Of a stretch of 64,000 nt of DNA, positions 27,209-41,510 are shown in pieces. The notes under the pieces are model-generated. The model did no database searches. It was not told the DNA's origin and was given only the letters and a program-made list of their open reading frames with translations. The translations under genes and the position numbers were made by a program. The DNA lies in NCBI RefSeq assembly GCF_004212635.1, contig NZ_PSRT01000015.1, forward strand, positions 21,589 through 85,588, in the 5' to 3' direction. Every line of letters starts with the position of its first letter. The first letter of the stretch is position 1. The DNA comes from Bradyrhizobium genosp. SA-3. Lineage in GTDB: Bacteria > Pseudomonadota > Alphaproteobacteria > Rhizobiales > Xanthobacteraceae.

Positions 27209-27249
27209 CTCTGAGGCTGACGAGGCCCCAACCGAGAGAGCCACCCACG

Positions 27250-27432
27250 ATGCCTCAAACCGTCTCCGACTTCATCGTTCGGCCCGAGGTGCCGCCGCTG
27301 CCGCCGCACATCACCTTGCAGCTGGCGAAGAATTTCTCGCTCGCCGTGATGAAGGGCGATCCGAACGAGAGCGGGATGATCAAGGGAGCTGCGCGGCAGG
27401 TGCTCGAATCGATTCTGCCCGGAAAGCAATGA
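27250..27432 (+). CDS. Small protein resembling the C-terminal tail of a TPP-dependent enzyme
   Basis: 60 residues with ribosome site GAGAGAG. The core RPEVPPLPPHITLQ...AVMKGDPNESGMIK recalls the C-terminal tail of the alphaproteobacterial thiamine-pyrophosphate-requiring (acetolactate synthase-like) proteins. No matching upstream sequence is present in any frame. It could be a tail fragment recruited as an independent stress protein. It has its own EcfG-like promoter and is followed 8 bp later by another small gene. Confidence 0.6.
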   Translation: MPQTVSDFIVRPEVPPLPPHITLQLAKNFSLAVMKGDPNESGMIKGAARQVLESILPGKQ

Positions 27433-27440
27433 GGTGAACC

Positions 27441-27668
27441 ATGAGTGACTTCCGCGACATCCAGCACGGCGTCAACGACCCCGTCGACGGCGTCGACGTG
27501 AAGTGGCATTTCAACGACAACCGGACGCCGCATGAGCGGGCGCAGCGTCACGCCGACGTGCGCGCCGACGCTACCGCCGCGCCGGCCGAGCCGTTTCTGC
27601 CCGAGCGGCTTCGACGCAAGCCGACCGATCCCATCAATCCGCGCACGGGGCGCAATCCCACGGACTAG
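27441..27668 (+). CDS. Small polar hypothetical protein
   Basis: 75 residues, GAGGTGA upstream. Begins MSDFRDIQHGVNDPVDGVDV and ends in a Pro/Arg/Asn-rich tail (PINPRTGRNPTD). No hydrophobic segment, Cys or recognised domain. Second gene of the unit starting at 27250. Confidence 0.6.
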   Translation: MSDFRDIQHGVNDPVDGVDVKWHFNDNRTPHERAQRHADVRADATAAPAEPFLPERLRRKPTDPINPRTGRNPTD

Positions 27669-27756
27669 TCCGTTAAGAACCTCGGCCCTTGCGGCGTATT
27701 GATCGGCACAACATGGCGCGGCAAGCGGCCGCGCGACCAATTGGAGGGATCGGACC

Positions 27757-28308
27757 ATGAAGCGAACCATCGTCGCCGGCGCTTGCGTGCTTCTCGCAGG
27801 CCCCGTATTGGCCCAATCACTGGGCGAGAAGACCGGCGTCAATTCGGCGCTCGGCGTCGCGCCAACGACCGTCGACTTCGTCAAGGGGGTGGCCATCAGC
27901 GACATGTTCGAGATCGAGTCGAGCAAGCTCGCCGAGCAGAAGGGCAATGCGCAGGACAAATCCTTCGCCCAGCAGATGGTGACCGATCACACCAAGACCA
28001 GCGGCGAGCTGAAGGGACTGGTCGGCAACGGCAAGGTCCAGGCGACGCTGCCGACGGCGCTCGACAGCTCGCACCAAAGCAAGCTCGACAAGCTCAAGAG
28101 CGCGACCGGCAAGAACTTCAGCTCGGACTACAATTCCCACCAGGTCAGCGCCCATCAGGATGCCGTTTCCCTGTTCGACCGCTATGCCAAGGGCGGCGAT
28201 AATGCCGCACTGAAGGATTGGGCCGGCAAGACGCTGCCGACGCTCAAGCACCATCTCGACATGGCCAAGGAGCTCGGTAAGGCGCCGAGCGTCGGTCAGT
28301 CCAAGTAG
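27757..28308 (+). CDS. DUF4142-family exported protein
   Basis: 183 residues with TTGGAGGG upstream. Signal peptide [19 protein letters not shown], then a helical ferritin-like DUF4142 domain: [48 protein letters not shown] and [46 protein letters not shown] (in pieces). The regularly spaced His/Glu suggest a helical bundle. Family function is unknown and often stress-associated. A distant paralogue lies at 32624-33136. Confidence 0.85.
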   Translation: MKRTIVAGACVLLAGPVLAQSLGEKTGVNSALGVAPTTVDFVKGVAISDMFEIESSKLAEQKGNAQDKSFAQQMVTDHTKTSGELKGLVGNGKVQATLPTALDSSHQSKLDKLKSATGKNFSSDYNSHQVSAHQDAVSLFDRYAKGGDNAALKDWAGKTLPTLKHHLDMAKELGKAPSVGQSK

Positions 28309-28514
28309 GTCGCGACCGGGGACGCCGACTCTGCCGGCGTCCTCCTCGTCTCAGCAACGATGCCCTTCTCCGCACGTTGGATCGCAGAATCGCGGAGATC
28401 CTCATGGCGCCAGCAAGACAAGACCTCGATATCCCGCCGGCACGTGGTCCACGCCGCGAGCGCAGCGCTCGCGGCGGCTTCGCTGGCCGCCTCGACGGCG
28501 GAAGGAGATACGCC

Positions 28515-29404
28515 ATGGCCGAGCACGACCTGATCAATCCCGTCAGCCGCTATCCGAAGCCGCCGTTCAAGAAGCAGGCGCAGCCCTGGCCGGGCCTTGC
28601 CGGCAAGATGGAGCCGCGGCCGGATCATGGCGAGACCAGCTACAAGGGCTCCGGCCGGCTCGCCGGCCGCAAAGCATTGATCACCGGCGGCGATTCCGGC
28701 ATGGGCCGCGCCGCCGCGATCGCCTATGCGCGCGAAGGCGCCGATGTCGCCATCAACTATCTGCCGGCGGAAGAGCCCGATGCGCAGGAAGTAATCGCGC
28801 TGATCAGGAAGGAAGGGCGCACCGGACTCGCGATCCCCGGCGACCTCAACGACGAGGCCTTCTGCAAGCAGCTGGTCGAGCAGGCCGTGCAAGGCCTCGG
28901 CGGGCTCGACATCATCGTCAACAACGCAGCGCGGCAGCAGACGCGCGCCTCCATCCTCGACGTCTCGTCGGAGGATTTCGACGCCACCATGAAGACGAAC
29001 GTCTACGCGCCGTTCTGGATCATCAAGGCAGCGCTGCCGCATCTCAAGCCGGGCTCCTGCATCATCGGCACGACCTCCGAGCAGGCTACGATCCCTCGCC
29101 GGATCTCTATGATTATGCGCAGACCAAGGCCGCAACGATGAACTATGTGAAGTCGCTGGCCAAGCAGCTCGCCTCCAAGGGCATCCGCGTCAATGGCGTC
29201 GCGCCCGGACCGATCTGGACGCCGCTCCAGGTCTCCGGCGGCGCCACGATGGAGAAGCTGGAAAAGTTCGGCGGCATGACACCGCTCGGTCGTCCCGGCC
29301 AGCCGGTCGAATTGGCCTCGATCTACGTGCAGCTTGCCGCGGCTGACGCAAGCTATGCAACCGGGCAAGTGTATGGCTCCGCCGGCGGAGCCGGACAGCC
29401 ATAG
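28515..29404 (+). pseudogene. SDR oxidoreductase with a single-base frameshift
   Basis: Ideal ribosome site GAAGGAG before ATG 28515. The first frame encodes the long N-terminal extension typical of the YghA/GSP39-like dehydrogenases ([20 protein letters not shown]), then [25 protein letters not shown] and [11 protein letters not shown]. At about 29085-29090 one base appears missing. After it the shifted frame continues the family exactly ([20 protein letters not shown]...[14 protein letters not shown]...[22 protein letters not shown]). The catalytic Tyr/Lys are thus in the second frame. True pseudogene or sequencing error cannot be told from one sequence. Confidence 0.85.
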
Positions 29405-29441
29405 TCGCGGCGCCACGGGCTGATACCACGCGATTGAAACA

Positions 29442-29466
29442 GGAACATTCTTTGTCTCCGAGTTTT
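29442..29466 (+). promoter_or_regulatory. Possible EcfG-type promoter for the PAP2 operon
   Basis: GGAAC at 29442, 16 bases, TTTT. It meets GGAAC-N18-TT but not the stricter CGTT. Lies 38 bp before ATG 29504. Confidence 0.45.
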
Positions 29467-29503
29467 ACAAAACTGACATGGAGGACTTCTCGCCGGCGGA
29501 CCG

Positions 29504-30091
29504 ATGGCGCTCGTAGCAATCAAACCCACCCGGATCGACGCGGCGATCGCGAACGAGATCGCGCACAACACCACTTCGGGACTCGAGCATGTCGCCCAGA
29601 CATTGACCTGGGGTGCCGACGAGCATGTGCTCGTCGCGCTCGCCACGGCGGGATGGCTCTACACCCGGCTACAGCAACCGCAGAAGCGTCGCATCGCCGA
29701 TCACTTGCTGATGGTATCGCTGGCGACGGCCGTGCTGCCGCATGCTCTGAAATCCTTGTTTGATCAGACGAGGCCGGACCGGCTGACGGTTAGCGGCCAC
29801 CGGCGCGGGATTCCCTATTCGGGGCGCCCGCGCGATGCGTTTCCCTCAGGTCACGCCGTGCACATGGGCGCCCTCGCCTCGGCCGCCGGCCTGTTGCCGC
29901 CGGTCCCGCGCCGCTTGGTGCGCTCCCTTGCCGTAGCCTTGTCGTTGACGCGCGTCGTGGTGCTTGCACATTGGGCCAGCGACGTGGTGGCAGGCTTCAC
30001 ACTTGGCGTCGTCGTCGAGCGATTATTCAGGCCGTTCACACTGGCAAAGTCACGGCAGCAGCGGCCTCCAGCCTCGCGGGTACGGCCATGA
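29504..30091 (+). CDS. PAP2-family phosphatase, membrane-bound
   Basis: 195 residues. The three phosphatase motifs are present: KSLFDQTRP (KxxxxxxRP), PSGH in DAFPSGHAVHMG, and TRVVVLAHWASD (SRxxxxxHxxxD form with Thr for Ser). About four hydrophobic segments suggest an inner-membrane lipid phosphatase acting on phosphatidate, undecaprenyl pyrophosphate or a similar substrate. First gene of a three-gene unit; its TGA overlaps the next ATG. Confidence 0.85.
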   Translation: MALVAIKPTRIDAAIANEIAHNTTSGLEHVAQTLTWGADEHVLVALATAGWLYTRLQQPQKRRIADHLLMVSLATAVLPHALKSLFDQTRPDRLTVSGHRRGIPYSGRPRDAFPSGHAVHMGALASAAGLLPPVPRRLVRSLAVALSLTRVVVLAHWASDVVAGFTLGVVVERLFRPFTLAKSRQQRPPASRVRP

Positions 30092-30435
30092 CGGAATATC
30101 TCGTGCGCTTCGTCGCCGGCGGCCTGATCGTCTCCGTGTTCGCGATCGTCGGCGACATGCTGCGGCCGAAGAGCTTTGCCGGGCTTCTCGGTGCGGCGCC
30201 GTCGGTCGCACTCGCCACGCTTGGCATCGCGGTCGTTCAGCATGGGCCGCAATATGCCGCGGCCGAGAGCTGGACCATGATCTACGGCGCGGTCGCCCTC
30301 GGCTGCTACAGCCTCGCCGTCTGCCACCTCCTGATGAGATTTCGTCTCGCCACGCTGCCGGCCACCATCCTCGCATTTGCGGTTTGGCTCGTGGTCGCCT
30401 TCGGCTTGCTTGCCGGGTTCGGAGGCGCCGCCTGA
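30088..30435 (+). CDS. DUF3147-type small membrane protein
   Basis: 115 residues, about four hydrophobic helices. TEYLVRFVAGGLIVSVFAIVGDMLRPKSFAGLLGAAPSVALATLG (in pieces) fits the DUF3147 pattern. Overlaps the PAP2 gene by ATGA and the next gene by TGATG, so the three are translationally coupled. Function unknown. Confidence 0.75.
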   Translation: MTEYLVRFVAGGLIVSVFAIVGDMLRPKSFAGLLGAAPSVALATLGIAVVQHGPQYAAAESWTMIYGAVALGCYSLAVCHLLMRFRLATLPATILAFAVWLVVAFGLLAGFGGAA

Positions 30436-30920
30436 TGCTGGTCAAGCTGTCATCATCCGCGCTGCAGCAGACGCATTGGTATGAATACGCGGTGCGCTTC
30501 GTGCTGGGCGGCCTCGCGACGGTAGCGGCAGGCCTGATCGGCAGCCATTTTGGCGTCGCGATCGGCGGACTCTTTCTCGCGCTTCCCGCCATCCTCTGTG
30601 CCAGCGCGACGCTGATCGAACGCCATGAACGCCGCGCCAAGGCAAAAGCCGGCCTCAGCGGGCGAAGACGCGGGCAGCAGGCCGCAGCGTTGGACGCCGC
30701 GGGCGCCGGCCTCGGAAGTATCGGCCTCGCAGCGTTCGCGGCGGTCTTCTACGTCGTGGTGTCGGCAAGTATCATCGGGGCATTCGCCGCCGCCATCCTG
30801 GCCTGGGCCATGGTGTCCGTGTCGGCGTGGCGGCTGAGGCGGAAGCTTCGCGTCACCTCGGGCCGCCCGCAGCCCGAACGCGGGGCGCGATCAGCGAGGG
30901 GCTGGAGTTTCTTGCCGTAG
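30435..30920 (+). CDS. Second DUF3147-like membrane protein
   Basis: 161 residues. N-terminal half (YEYAVRFVLGGLATVAAGLIGSHFGVAIGGLFLALPAILCASATLIERHE) resembles the preceding protein, with charged loop (residues 60-90) and two more hydrophobic helices, then a basic tail. The two proteins probably work as a pair in the membrane. Its last 30 bp overlap tail to tail with the opposing small gene at 30891. Confidence 0.7.
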   Translation: MLVKLSSSALQQTHWYEYAVRFVLGGLATVAAGLIGSHFGVAIGGLFLALPAILCASATLIERHERRAKAKAGLSGRRRGQQAAALDAAGAGLGSIGLAAFAAVFYVVVSASIIGAFAAAILAWAMVSVSAWRLRRKLRVTSGRPQPERGARSARGWSFLP

Positions 30921-31085
30921 CATCAGGAAATCGTACATCTCGGCGGCAGTCTGGAGCTGTTCGAGGCGCGCAACAAGGCAATCGCGTTGCTGCCCGTCTG
31001 GCAGCCTCGCCATCTCATGCTCGAGCCGCTGCTTCTGCGCCTCGAGCCGTTGCTCAAATGTGTGTGGCTCAGAGCGTCTTCGCAT
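30891..31085 (-). CDS. Small alpha-helical hypothetical protein
   Basis: 64 residues; GAGGACGG upstream. Reads MRRRSEPHTFEQRLEAQKQR then a Glu/Gln/Arg-rich helical segment ending TAAEMYDFLMLRQETPAPR; likely a short coiled coil. Similar small proteins are familiar from Bradyrhizobium, without known function. Its start overlaps the 3' end of the upstream gene by 17 bp. Confidence 0.65.
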   Translation of the reverse strand: MRRRSEPHTFEQRLEAQKQRLEHEMARLPDGQQRDCLVARLEQLQTAAEMYDFLMLRQETPAPR

Positions 31086-31227
31086 TTTCCGTCCTCGGTG
31101 GCTGCAGGCCTGGGCTGTTCGCCCAGCGCTCCACCTCCTCGATCACCTTCCGATGGCTGGGGCGCACCGGCTTCGATGCTTCTGCCTCTTCGGAAAGCTT
31201 GCGCGGCAACCTGACGTCGTCTGTCAT
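31069..31227 (-). CDS. Small hypothetical protein
   Basis: 52 residues, preceded by GGGAGAGAGG. Begins MTDDVRLPRKLSEEAEASKP and ends NSPGLQPPRTENAKTL; polar, no domain recognised. First gene of a two-gene leftward unit, divergent from the RHH gene at 31403. Confidence 0.6.
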   Translation of the reverse strand: MTDDVRLPRKLSEEAEASKPVRPSHRKVIEEVERWANSPGLQPPRTENAKTL

Positions 31228-31338
31228 GGCCTCTCTCCCTTCGCAGGGGGAAATGCGCCAGCGCACGACTGGTTTCAAAATTAACTTATTGATTTTATTT
31301 GCTATTTTTACTCACTTGGCGATTATTTCGACTCTTGT

Positions 31339-31388
31339 GGAACTCCCGCCAAGTTCGTCGATTGAGTAAACTACTCAACTTGCTCAAT
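31339..31388 (+). promoter_or_regulatory. Candidate promoter and operator of the RHH gene
   Basis: GGAAC at 31339, 16 bases, GATT at 31360-31363 could be a stress promoter. Overlapping its -10 side is a perfect 7-bp inverted repeat TTGAGTA/TACTCAA (31362-31368 and 31372-31378), then a further half-site TTGCTCAA. This is a plausible autoregulatory operator. The 31278-31402 stretch is notably AT-rich. Confidence 0.5.
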
Positions 31389-31402
31389 TTGCGTGTTCGA
31401 CC

Positions 31403-31651
31403 ATGAACGACCTTCGCGCCGAGCGCCTTCAGGTTATGCTCTCGCCGGAAGAATTGGCTGCCATCGATGATTTCCGGTTCAAACATCGCATGCCGACACG
31501 GGCGGCAGCTGTCCGCGAACTGCTCAAGTTCGGGCTGGCCGCAGTGTGCGTCGATGCGGCAGCCGGCGTGAAGTCGAGCAATTTCGGCGTATTCGGCCGC
31601 GGACCCGGCGGACATACTCAGGAAGATCCCGACGGCGATACTGAGAACTAA
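31403..31651 (+). CDS. Ribbon-helix-helix type small DNA-binding protein
   Basis: 82 residues. RAERLQVMLSPEELAAIDDFRFKHRMPTRAAAVRELLKFGLAA (in pieces) fits the RHH (CopG-like) fold: a short beta strand for base contacts, then two helices. A 35-residue Gly/Asp-rich tail follows. No toxin gene is adjacent, so an antitoxin role is not supported. It may repress its own promoter through the palindrome just upstream. Confidence 0.75.
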   Translation: MNDLRAERLQVMLSPEELAAIDDFRFKHRMPTRAAAVRELLKFGLAAVCVDAAAGVKSSNFGVFGRGPGGHTQEDPDGDTEN

Positions 31652-31792
31652 GCCATAGGACGGTCCACAAACAAACGACCCCGGCACGGGGGTGCCAGGG
31701 CCGTCCTTGGAGATTGCTTCCGGCGCACCGGGGGCATGACAACCGGAAGCAATCCGTCGACTCTTCGCGCGGGGATTCGTTCCTCGTAAACG

Positions 31793-32011
31793 CTAACCCG
31801 TAGCGTCGTTTGAATCGTCCGGCATCACGCCGGAGCCTGGCGTCTTACTATCATCGTTCAGCTTGGGATCGCGTGTCGCCTCCCGCGACAGCGAACCTTT
31901 GGGATCCGTCTTGTTGGGATCCGTCTTGTGCACGGACTGCGCACGCCGCTTGTCACGCGGCTGCTCCTCCGCCCGCTTGTCCTTGACGATGCCGTGATCG
32001 GAATGGGCCAT
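31793..32011 (-). CDS. Small, highly charged hypothetical protein
   Basis: 72 residues: begins MAHSDHGIVKDKRAEEQPRD and ends GSGVMPDDSNDATG. No hydrophobic core; likely disordered. It contains a short internal repeat TDPNKTDPKG, mirrored in DNA as a tandem GGATCCGTCTTGTT. Candidate EcfG-type promoter at 32048-32072. Confidence 0.65.
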   Translation of the reverse strand: MAHSDHGIVKDKRAEEQPRDKRRAQSVHKTDPNKTDPKGSLSREATRDPKLNDDSKTPGSGVMPDDSNDATG

Positions 32012-32047
32012 GATCTGCTCTCGCCTCTCTTGATGTTTCGCAGCGGT

Positions 32048-32072
32048 TACGCGCTGGCACGTCGATTGTTCC
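32048..32072 (-). promoter_or_regulatory. Possible EcfG-type promoter
   Basis: Minus strand GGAAC, 16 bases, CGTA (one base from CGTT). About 37 bp before ATG 32011. Confidence 0.4.
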
Positions 32073-32091
32073 GGACGAGAGCACCCCGACG

Positions 32092-32223
32092 CTAGCTGTG
32101 TGCCGCGTGGACCGCAGCCGATGCATTTTCCAGATGCACCTGTCGCACCGTCGTTACCGTCGCGAAGGCGACCGAAACGCCAAAAGCGAGAATCAGTGAA
32201 AGAAGAGCCAGACGTGGAGTCAT
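32092..32223 (-). CDS. Tiny exported or membrane-anchored protein
   Basis: 43 residues after a perfect AGGAGG. MTPRLALLSLILAFGVSVAFA is a signal-like hydrophobic segment, followed by TVTTVRQVHLENASAAVHAAHS. No family name; the strong ribosome site and signal pattern support translation. Confidence 0.6.
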   Translation of the reverse strand: MTPRLALLSLILAFGVSVAFATVTTVRQVHLENASAAVHAAHS

Positions 32224-32335
32224 TGCGAAACCTCCTTCTGGAATCGAAAATCAACGCGATCGACTGTTCACGGATGATCCTGGATTGGTCTCTTGCATTC
32301 CGTGCGCGGTCTCACACACGGCTTCACGAGGACGA

Positions 32336-32530
32336 CTATCTGCCCTGTTTTTGAGGGATATGGATCGTCACGGGCGGGATTTCTCCATCGAGCCAATCCT
32401 GTTCCGTCGCAAGCGCCGTCCAGGCGTCCGCCATGCGCGAATAGCGCCTGTAAGCGGGTTTCCCTTCCGCGCGCTCGGCGAGCTGAAGACAGTTGTCGGC
32501 GTTATCTCTGAAAATGTCAGACTGTTTCAT
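32336..32530 (-). CDS. Small helical hypothetical protein
   Basis: 64 residues: MKQSDIFRDNADNCLQLAER then an amphipathic stretch with YRRYSRMADAWTALATEQDWLDG. This DNA-x-CxxLAE plus RMA-AW-ALA pattern is a common small-protein type in Rhizobiales. Function unknown. Ribosome site is weak. Confidence 0.6.
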   Translation of the reverse strand: MKQSDIFRDNADNCLQLAERAEGKPAYRRYSRMADAWTALATEQDWLDGEIPPVTIHIPQKQGR

Positions 32531-32547
32531 GCGGAAGACGTGGTGAC

Positions 32548-32572
32548 GGAACTCTGAGGTCGCAATGCCCTT
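32548..32572 (+). promoter_or_regulatory. EcfG-type promoter candidate 1 for the second DUF4142 gene
   Basis: GGAAC at 32548, 16 bases, CCTT. Gives a leader of about 45 nt to ATG 32624. Confidence 0.5.
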
Positions 32573-32591
32573 ACCGGATCGTAACGTTCGG

Positions 32592-32616
32592 GGAACTTTG
32601 CACGTCATCCGTCATT
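32592..32616 (+). promoter_or_regulatory. EcfG-type promoter candidate 2 for the second DUF4142 gene
   Basis: GGAAC at 32592, 16 bases, CATT. Its predicted start is almost at ATG 32624, so it would make a leaderless or later-starting message; less likely than candidate 1. Confidence 0.35.
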
Positions 32617-32623
32617 GATATCG

Positions 32624-33136
32624 ATGCGAGTTCTCGTCGCCATAGTTCTGATGTTCATCAGCACCGCGGCGCCTGCCGACAGCACTGGCGAGCGAAACCT
32701 TGGCGACCGCACGCCGGGCGCAACCGACGTTATCGGCGGCCTCTACGCCTTTAGCCGCTTCCAACAGGGTCTGCTGGAGAGCACCGACCTAAAGGGAAAC
32801 ACGGAGGTCAAGAACCTTGCCGCGCTGCGGGCTGAAGAAGCGGCCAAGCGCGACAAGGCGCTGAAACGAATTCAAGAGACGATCGGTGCGGAGCCGCACG
32901 TCAACAAGGCGACGTCGGCAAGCGCGAGCCTCATCGAACCCGAAACTTCGGACGGACCGACTTACGTCAGAAGCTTTTATGCCTCGCAGATTCCCGAATA
33001 TGAAGCGGCCATCAACCTGCTCGAACGCTACCTGAAGGCGCCCGACAATGCTGCGCTTGCAGCGTTCGCGCGCGAGCAGCTCCCGATGCTGCGTGCGCAG
33101 GTCAAGGCTGCCGAGCGCACCATGGCGGACAAGTAG
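32624..33136 (+). CDS. Exported DUF4142-like protein
   Basis: 170 residues from ATG 32624. Signal peptide MRVLVAIVLMFISTAAPA, then a helical domain with SRFQQGLLESTDLKGN, AKRDKALKRIQETIG, YVRSFYASQIPEYEAAINLLERYLKAPDNAALAAFAREQLPMLRAQVKAAERTMADK (in pieces). It ends like the DUF4142 protein at 27757, with the same 'YEAA-LLERY-K..DN..L..FA...LP.L' layout. Probably periplasmic. Two possible stress promoters precede it. Confidence 0.7.
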   Translation: MRVLVAIVLMFISTAAPADSTGERNLGDRTPGATDVIGGLYAFSRFQQGLLESTDLKGNTEVKNLAALRAEEAAKRDKALKRIQETIGAEPHVNKATSASASLIEPETSDGPTYVRSFYASQIPEYEAAINLLERYLKAPDNAALAAFAREQLPMLRAQVKAAERTMADK

Positions 33137-33139
33137 CCT

Positions 33140-33433
33140 TTACTTGTCATTCGGATGATGCTGCTGACTCTGCGGCCGCACGGTCCGGTCGCTCTCAGGC
33201 ATTCTGTCCCGGCCTGCATCGCCATTGTCATCCTTGCCGCCCGAGGTCGAGGTGCCGCTGCCGCTCGGGTTCGATCGGGTCGCCGTTCCCGTGGTGGACG
33301 GATCCGCGCGAGGCGTGGCCGAGCTCGCGGCGGGATCGCCGGTCACGGCCCCCGGCCACTGGGCGCCCCGCCTTGTGCGGAAGGCTGCTCCGGCAAGCAA
33401 CATGACGACGATCGCAGCCAATCCAGCTTTCAT
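33140..33433 (-). CDS. Exported low-complexity protein
   Basis: 97 residues, GGGAGAG upstream. MKAGLAAIVVMLLAGAAF is a signal or anchor; the rest is Thr/Ser/Gly/Asp-rich (TSTSGGKDDNGDAGRDRMPE) and ends QSQQHHPNDK. Likely disordered in the periplasm. The same frame stays open far upstream, antisense to the HAMP-repeat kinase, which I regard as an artefact. Confidence 0.6.
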   Translation of the reverse strand: MKAGLAAIVVMLLAGAAFRTRRGAQWPGAVTGDPAASSATPRADPSTTGTATRSNPSGSGTSTSGGKDDNGDAGRDRMPESDRTVRPQSQQHHPNDK

Positions 33434-33576
33434 CTGCGCTCTCCCTGTTCTTTGCGCCGCAGGGCTGCCGCTGCGTTCCGCAAGGAGGGGTCCGCGAGGC
33501 GCCGACCAGTGGGGGCCGCCGAGGCCAAATTCTTTGGAACTTGCGTGGAACCACCCCGATCGTTTGCGGTTAGTAC

Positions 33577-33601
33577 AACCGGGCTGAGCAAAGCAGGTTC
33601 C
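33577..33601 (-). promoter_or_regulatory. Possible EcfG-type promoter
   Basis: Minus strand GGAAC, 16 bases, GGTT. It points to the gene at 33433 with a leader of about 135 nt. Confidence 0.4.
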
Positions 33602-33709
33602 ATTTCCCTGCGCCGCAACCTTGGCGCTTGATTTCGAATTTGGCTGACGCTCTATTTTGACCAAACGCGTCTTGCCTGGGATTCGGCCGACGCCTGCGGG
33701 GGAATCAGT

Positions 33710-40006
<6,297 letters not shown>

Positions 40007-40019
40007 GTTGGATCCGCGA

Positions 40020-41510
40020 ATGGACCAAGAGAAGGTCAACATCCTGCTCGTCGACGACCAGCCAGCCAAGCTGCTCGCCTACGAGGTGATCCTGAAGGAT
40101 CTCGGCGAGAACCTCGTGATCGCCTCGTCTGGACGCGAGGCGTTGGAGGTTCTGCTCAAGACCGAGATCGCAGTCATCCTGGTCGACGTCTGTATGCCCG
40201 AGCTCGATGGCTTCGAGCTCGCCGCGATGATCCGCGAGCATCCGCGCTTCCAGAAGACCGCAATGATCTTCATCTCGGCCATTCAGGTGAGCGATATCGA
40301 CCGGTTGCGTGGCTACGAGATGGGCGCGGTCGACTACGTTCCCGTGCCGGTCGTGCCGGAGGTGCTGCGCGCCAAGATCAAGGTGTTCTCCGAACTCTAT
40401 CGCAAGACCCGCGAGCTCGAACGACTGAACCAGGAGCTCGAGGACCGCGTCCGCGCACGCACCGCCGAGCTGGAAAATTCCACCGCCAAGCTTCGCGAAA
40501 GCGAGCAGCGGCGCAGCATGGCGATCGCGGCCGGCAAGATGGGCTCGTGGGATTGGGACTGGATTACCGGCGACTGGATGTGGGACGAGGGGCAATATCG
40601 CATCTTTGGGGTCAGCCCGGAGAGCTTCGAGGTCAACCCGGCCAACGTTCAGGCGCTGTTGCATACCGACGATGTCGATCAGTTGCGCAAGGCGATCGCC
40701 GAGTTCAACAAGGGCACGCGCGCCTACGAAACGGAATTCCGCATCGTGCGGCCCGACGGTGATGTGCGGTGGTGCGTCGGCACCGCGGCGGCGACGGTGG
40801 ACGAAAGTGGTCGCGTGGTTCGTGTCAGCGGCGTCACCGTCGATATCACCGAACGCAAGCGTGCCGAGGAGCGGCAGAATCTTCTCGCGCGGGAAGTCGA
40901 TCATCGCGCCAAGAATGCGCTGGCGCTGGCGCAATCGATCGTGCGCCTCACCCGCGCCGACGAGGTCAAGGCCTATGTCAATGCCGTCGAGGGGCGCATC
41001 AATGCGCTCGCGCGCGTGCACACCATCCTGTCGCTGTCGAGCTGGCAGGGCGCCGAGCTCTCCAAGCTGATCGACGAGGAGCTTGCGCCCTATTCGCTAG
41101 GCGGCCAGATCAAGCTTGCCGGGCCCGAGGTTCAGTTGCTGCCGGCGACCGCCCAGACGCTGGCGCTGGCGCTGCACGAGCTCTTCACCAATTCGGCCAA
41201 GTATGGCGCACTGTCGACGCGATCCGGTCGGCTCATGATCGGTTGGCAGACCGAGGACGACCGCCTCACACTGACCTGGGAGGAATCCGGCGGCCCGTTG
41301 GTCAGGACGCCGAAATCCCGCGGCTTCGGCACGCGGAGTCTGCTTGCAAGCGTCGAGTCCCAGCTTGGCGGACAGGCGCAATTCGATTGGCGCGCCGAGG
41401 GCTTGTTGTGCCGCCTGGAGGTGCCATTGACACGCAAGCCGGTGGCGACGACGGCACCCGGCAAATTCGATGCCGCCGCCGCGGCCGAATTGCAGCGCGC
41501 ATCCGGTTAG
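40020..41510 (+). CDS. Receiver-PAS-HWE histidine kinase
   Basis: 496 residues. Receiver domain (about 6-122) with Asp56 in VILVDVCMPE; the usual Lys before the cis-Pro is replaced (DYVPVPVVPE), so signalling may be atypical. A coiled coil follows (about 126-165), then a PAS/PAC domain (about 168-283) ending DITERKRAEE. The HWE kinase core has His295 in REVDHRAKNALALAQSIVRL, LHELFTNSAKYGALS as N box and LTWEESGG giving the WxE that names the family. HWE kinases commonly feed the PhyR-NepR-EcfG general stress cascade. It is probably co-transcribed with the HAMP-array kinase. Confidence 0.92.
   Translation: MDQEKVNILLVDDQPAKLLAYEVILKDLGENLVIASSGREALEVLLKTEIAVILVDVCMPELDGFELAAMIREHPRFQKTAMIFISAIQVSDIDRLRGYEMGAVDYVPVPVVPEVLRAKIKVFSELYRKTRELERLNQELEDRVRARTAELENSTAKLRESEQRRSMAIAAGKMGSWDWDWITGDWMWDEGQYRIFGVSPESFEVNPANVQALLHTDDVDQLRKAIAEFNKGTRAYETEFRIVRPDGDVRWCVGTAAATVDESGRVVRVSGVTVDITERKRAEERQNLLAREVDHRAKNALALAQSIVRLTRADEVKAYVNAVEGRINALARVHTILSLSSWQGAELSKLIDEELAPYSLGGQIKLAGPEVQLLPATAQTLALALHELFTNSAKYGALSTRSGRLMIGWQTEDDRLTLTWEESGGPLVRTPKSRGFGTRSLLASVESQLGGQAQFDWRAEGLLCRLEVPLTRKPVATTAPGKFDAAAAAELQRASG

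Noticed and set aside
33536..33563. GGAAC...CGTT before the HAMP kinase as an EcfG promoter
   Set aside because: Spacing is 20 bases from the first GGAAC and 9 from the second; neither fits 16-17.
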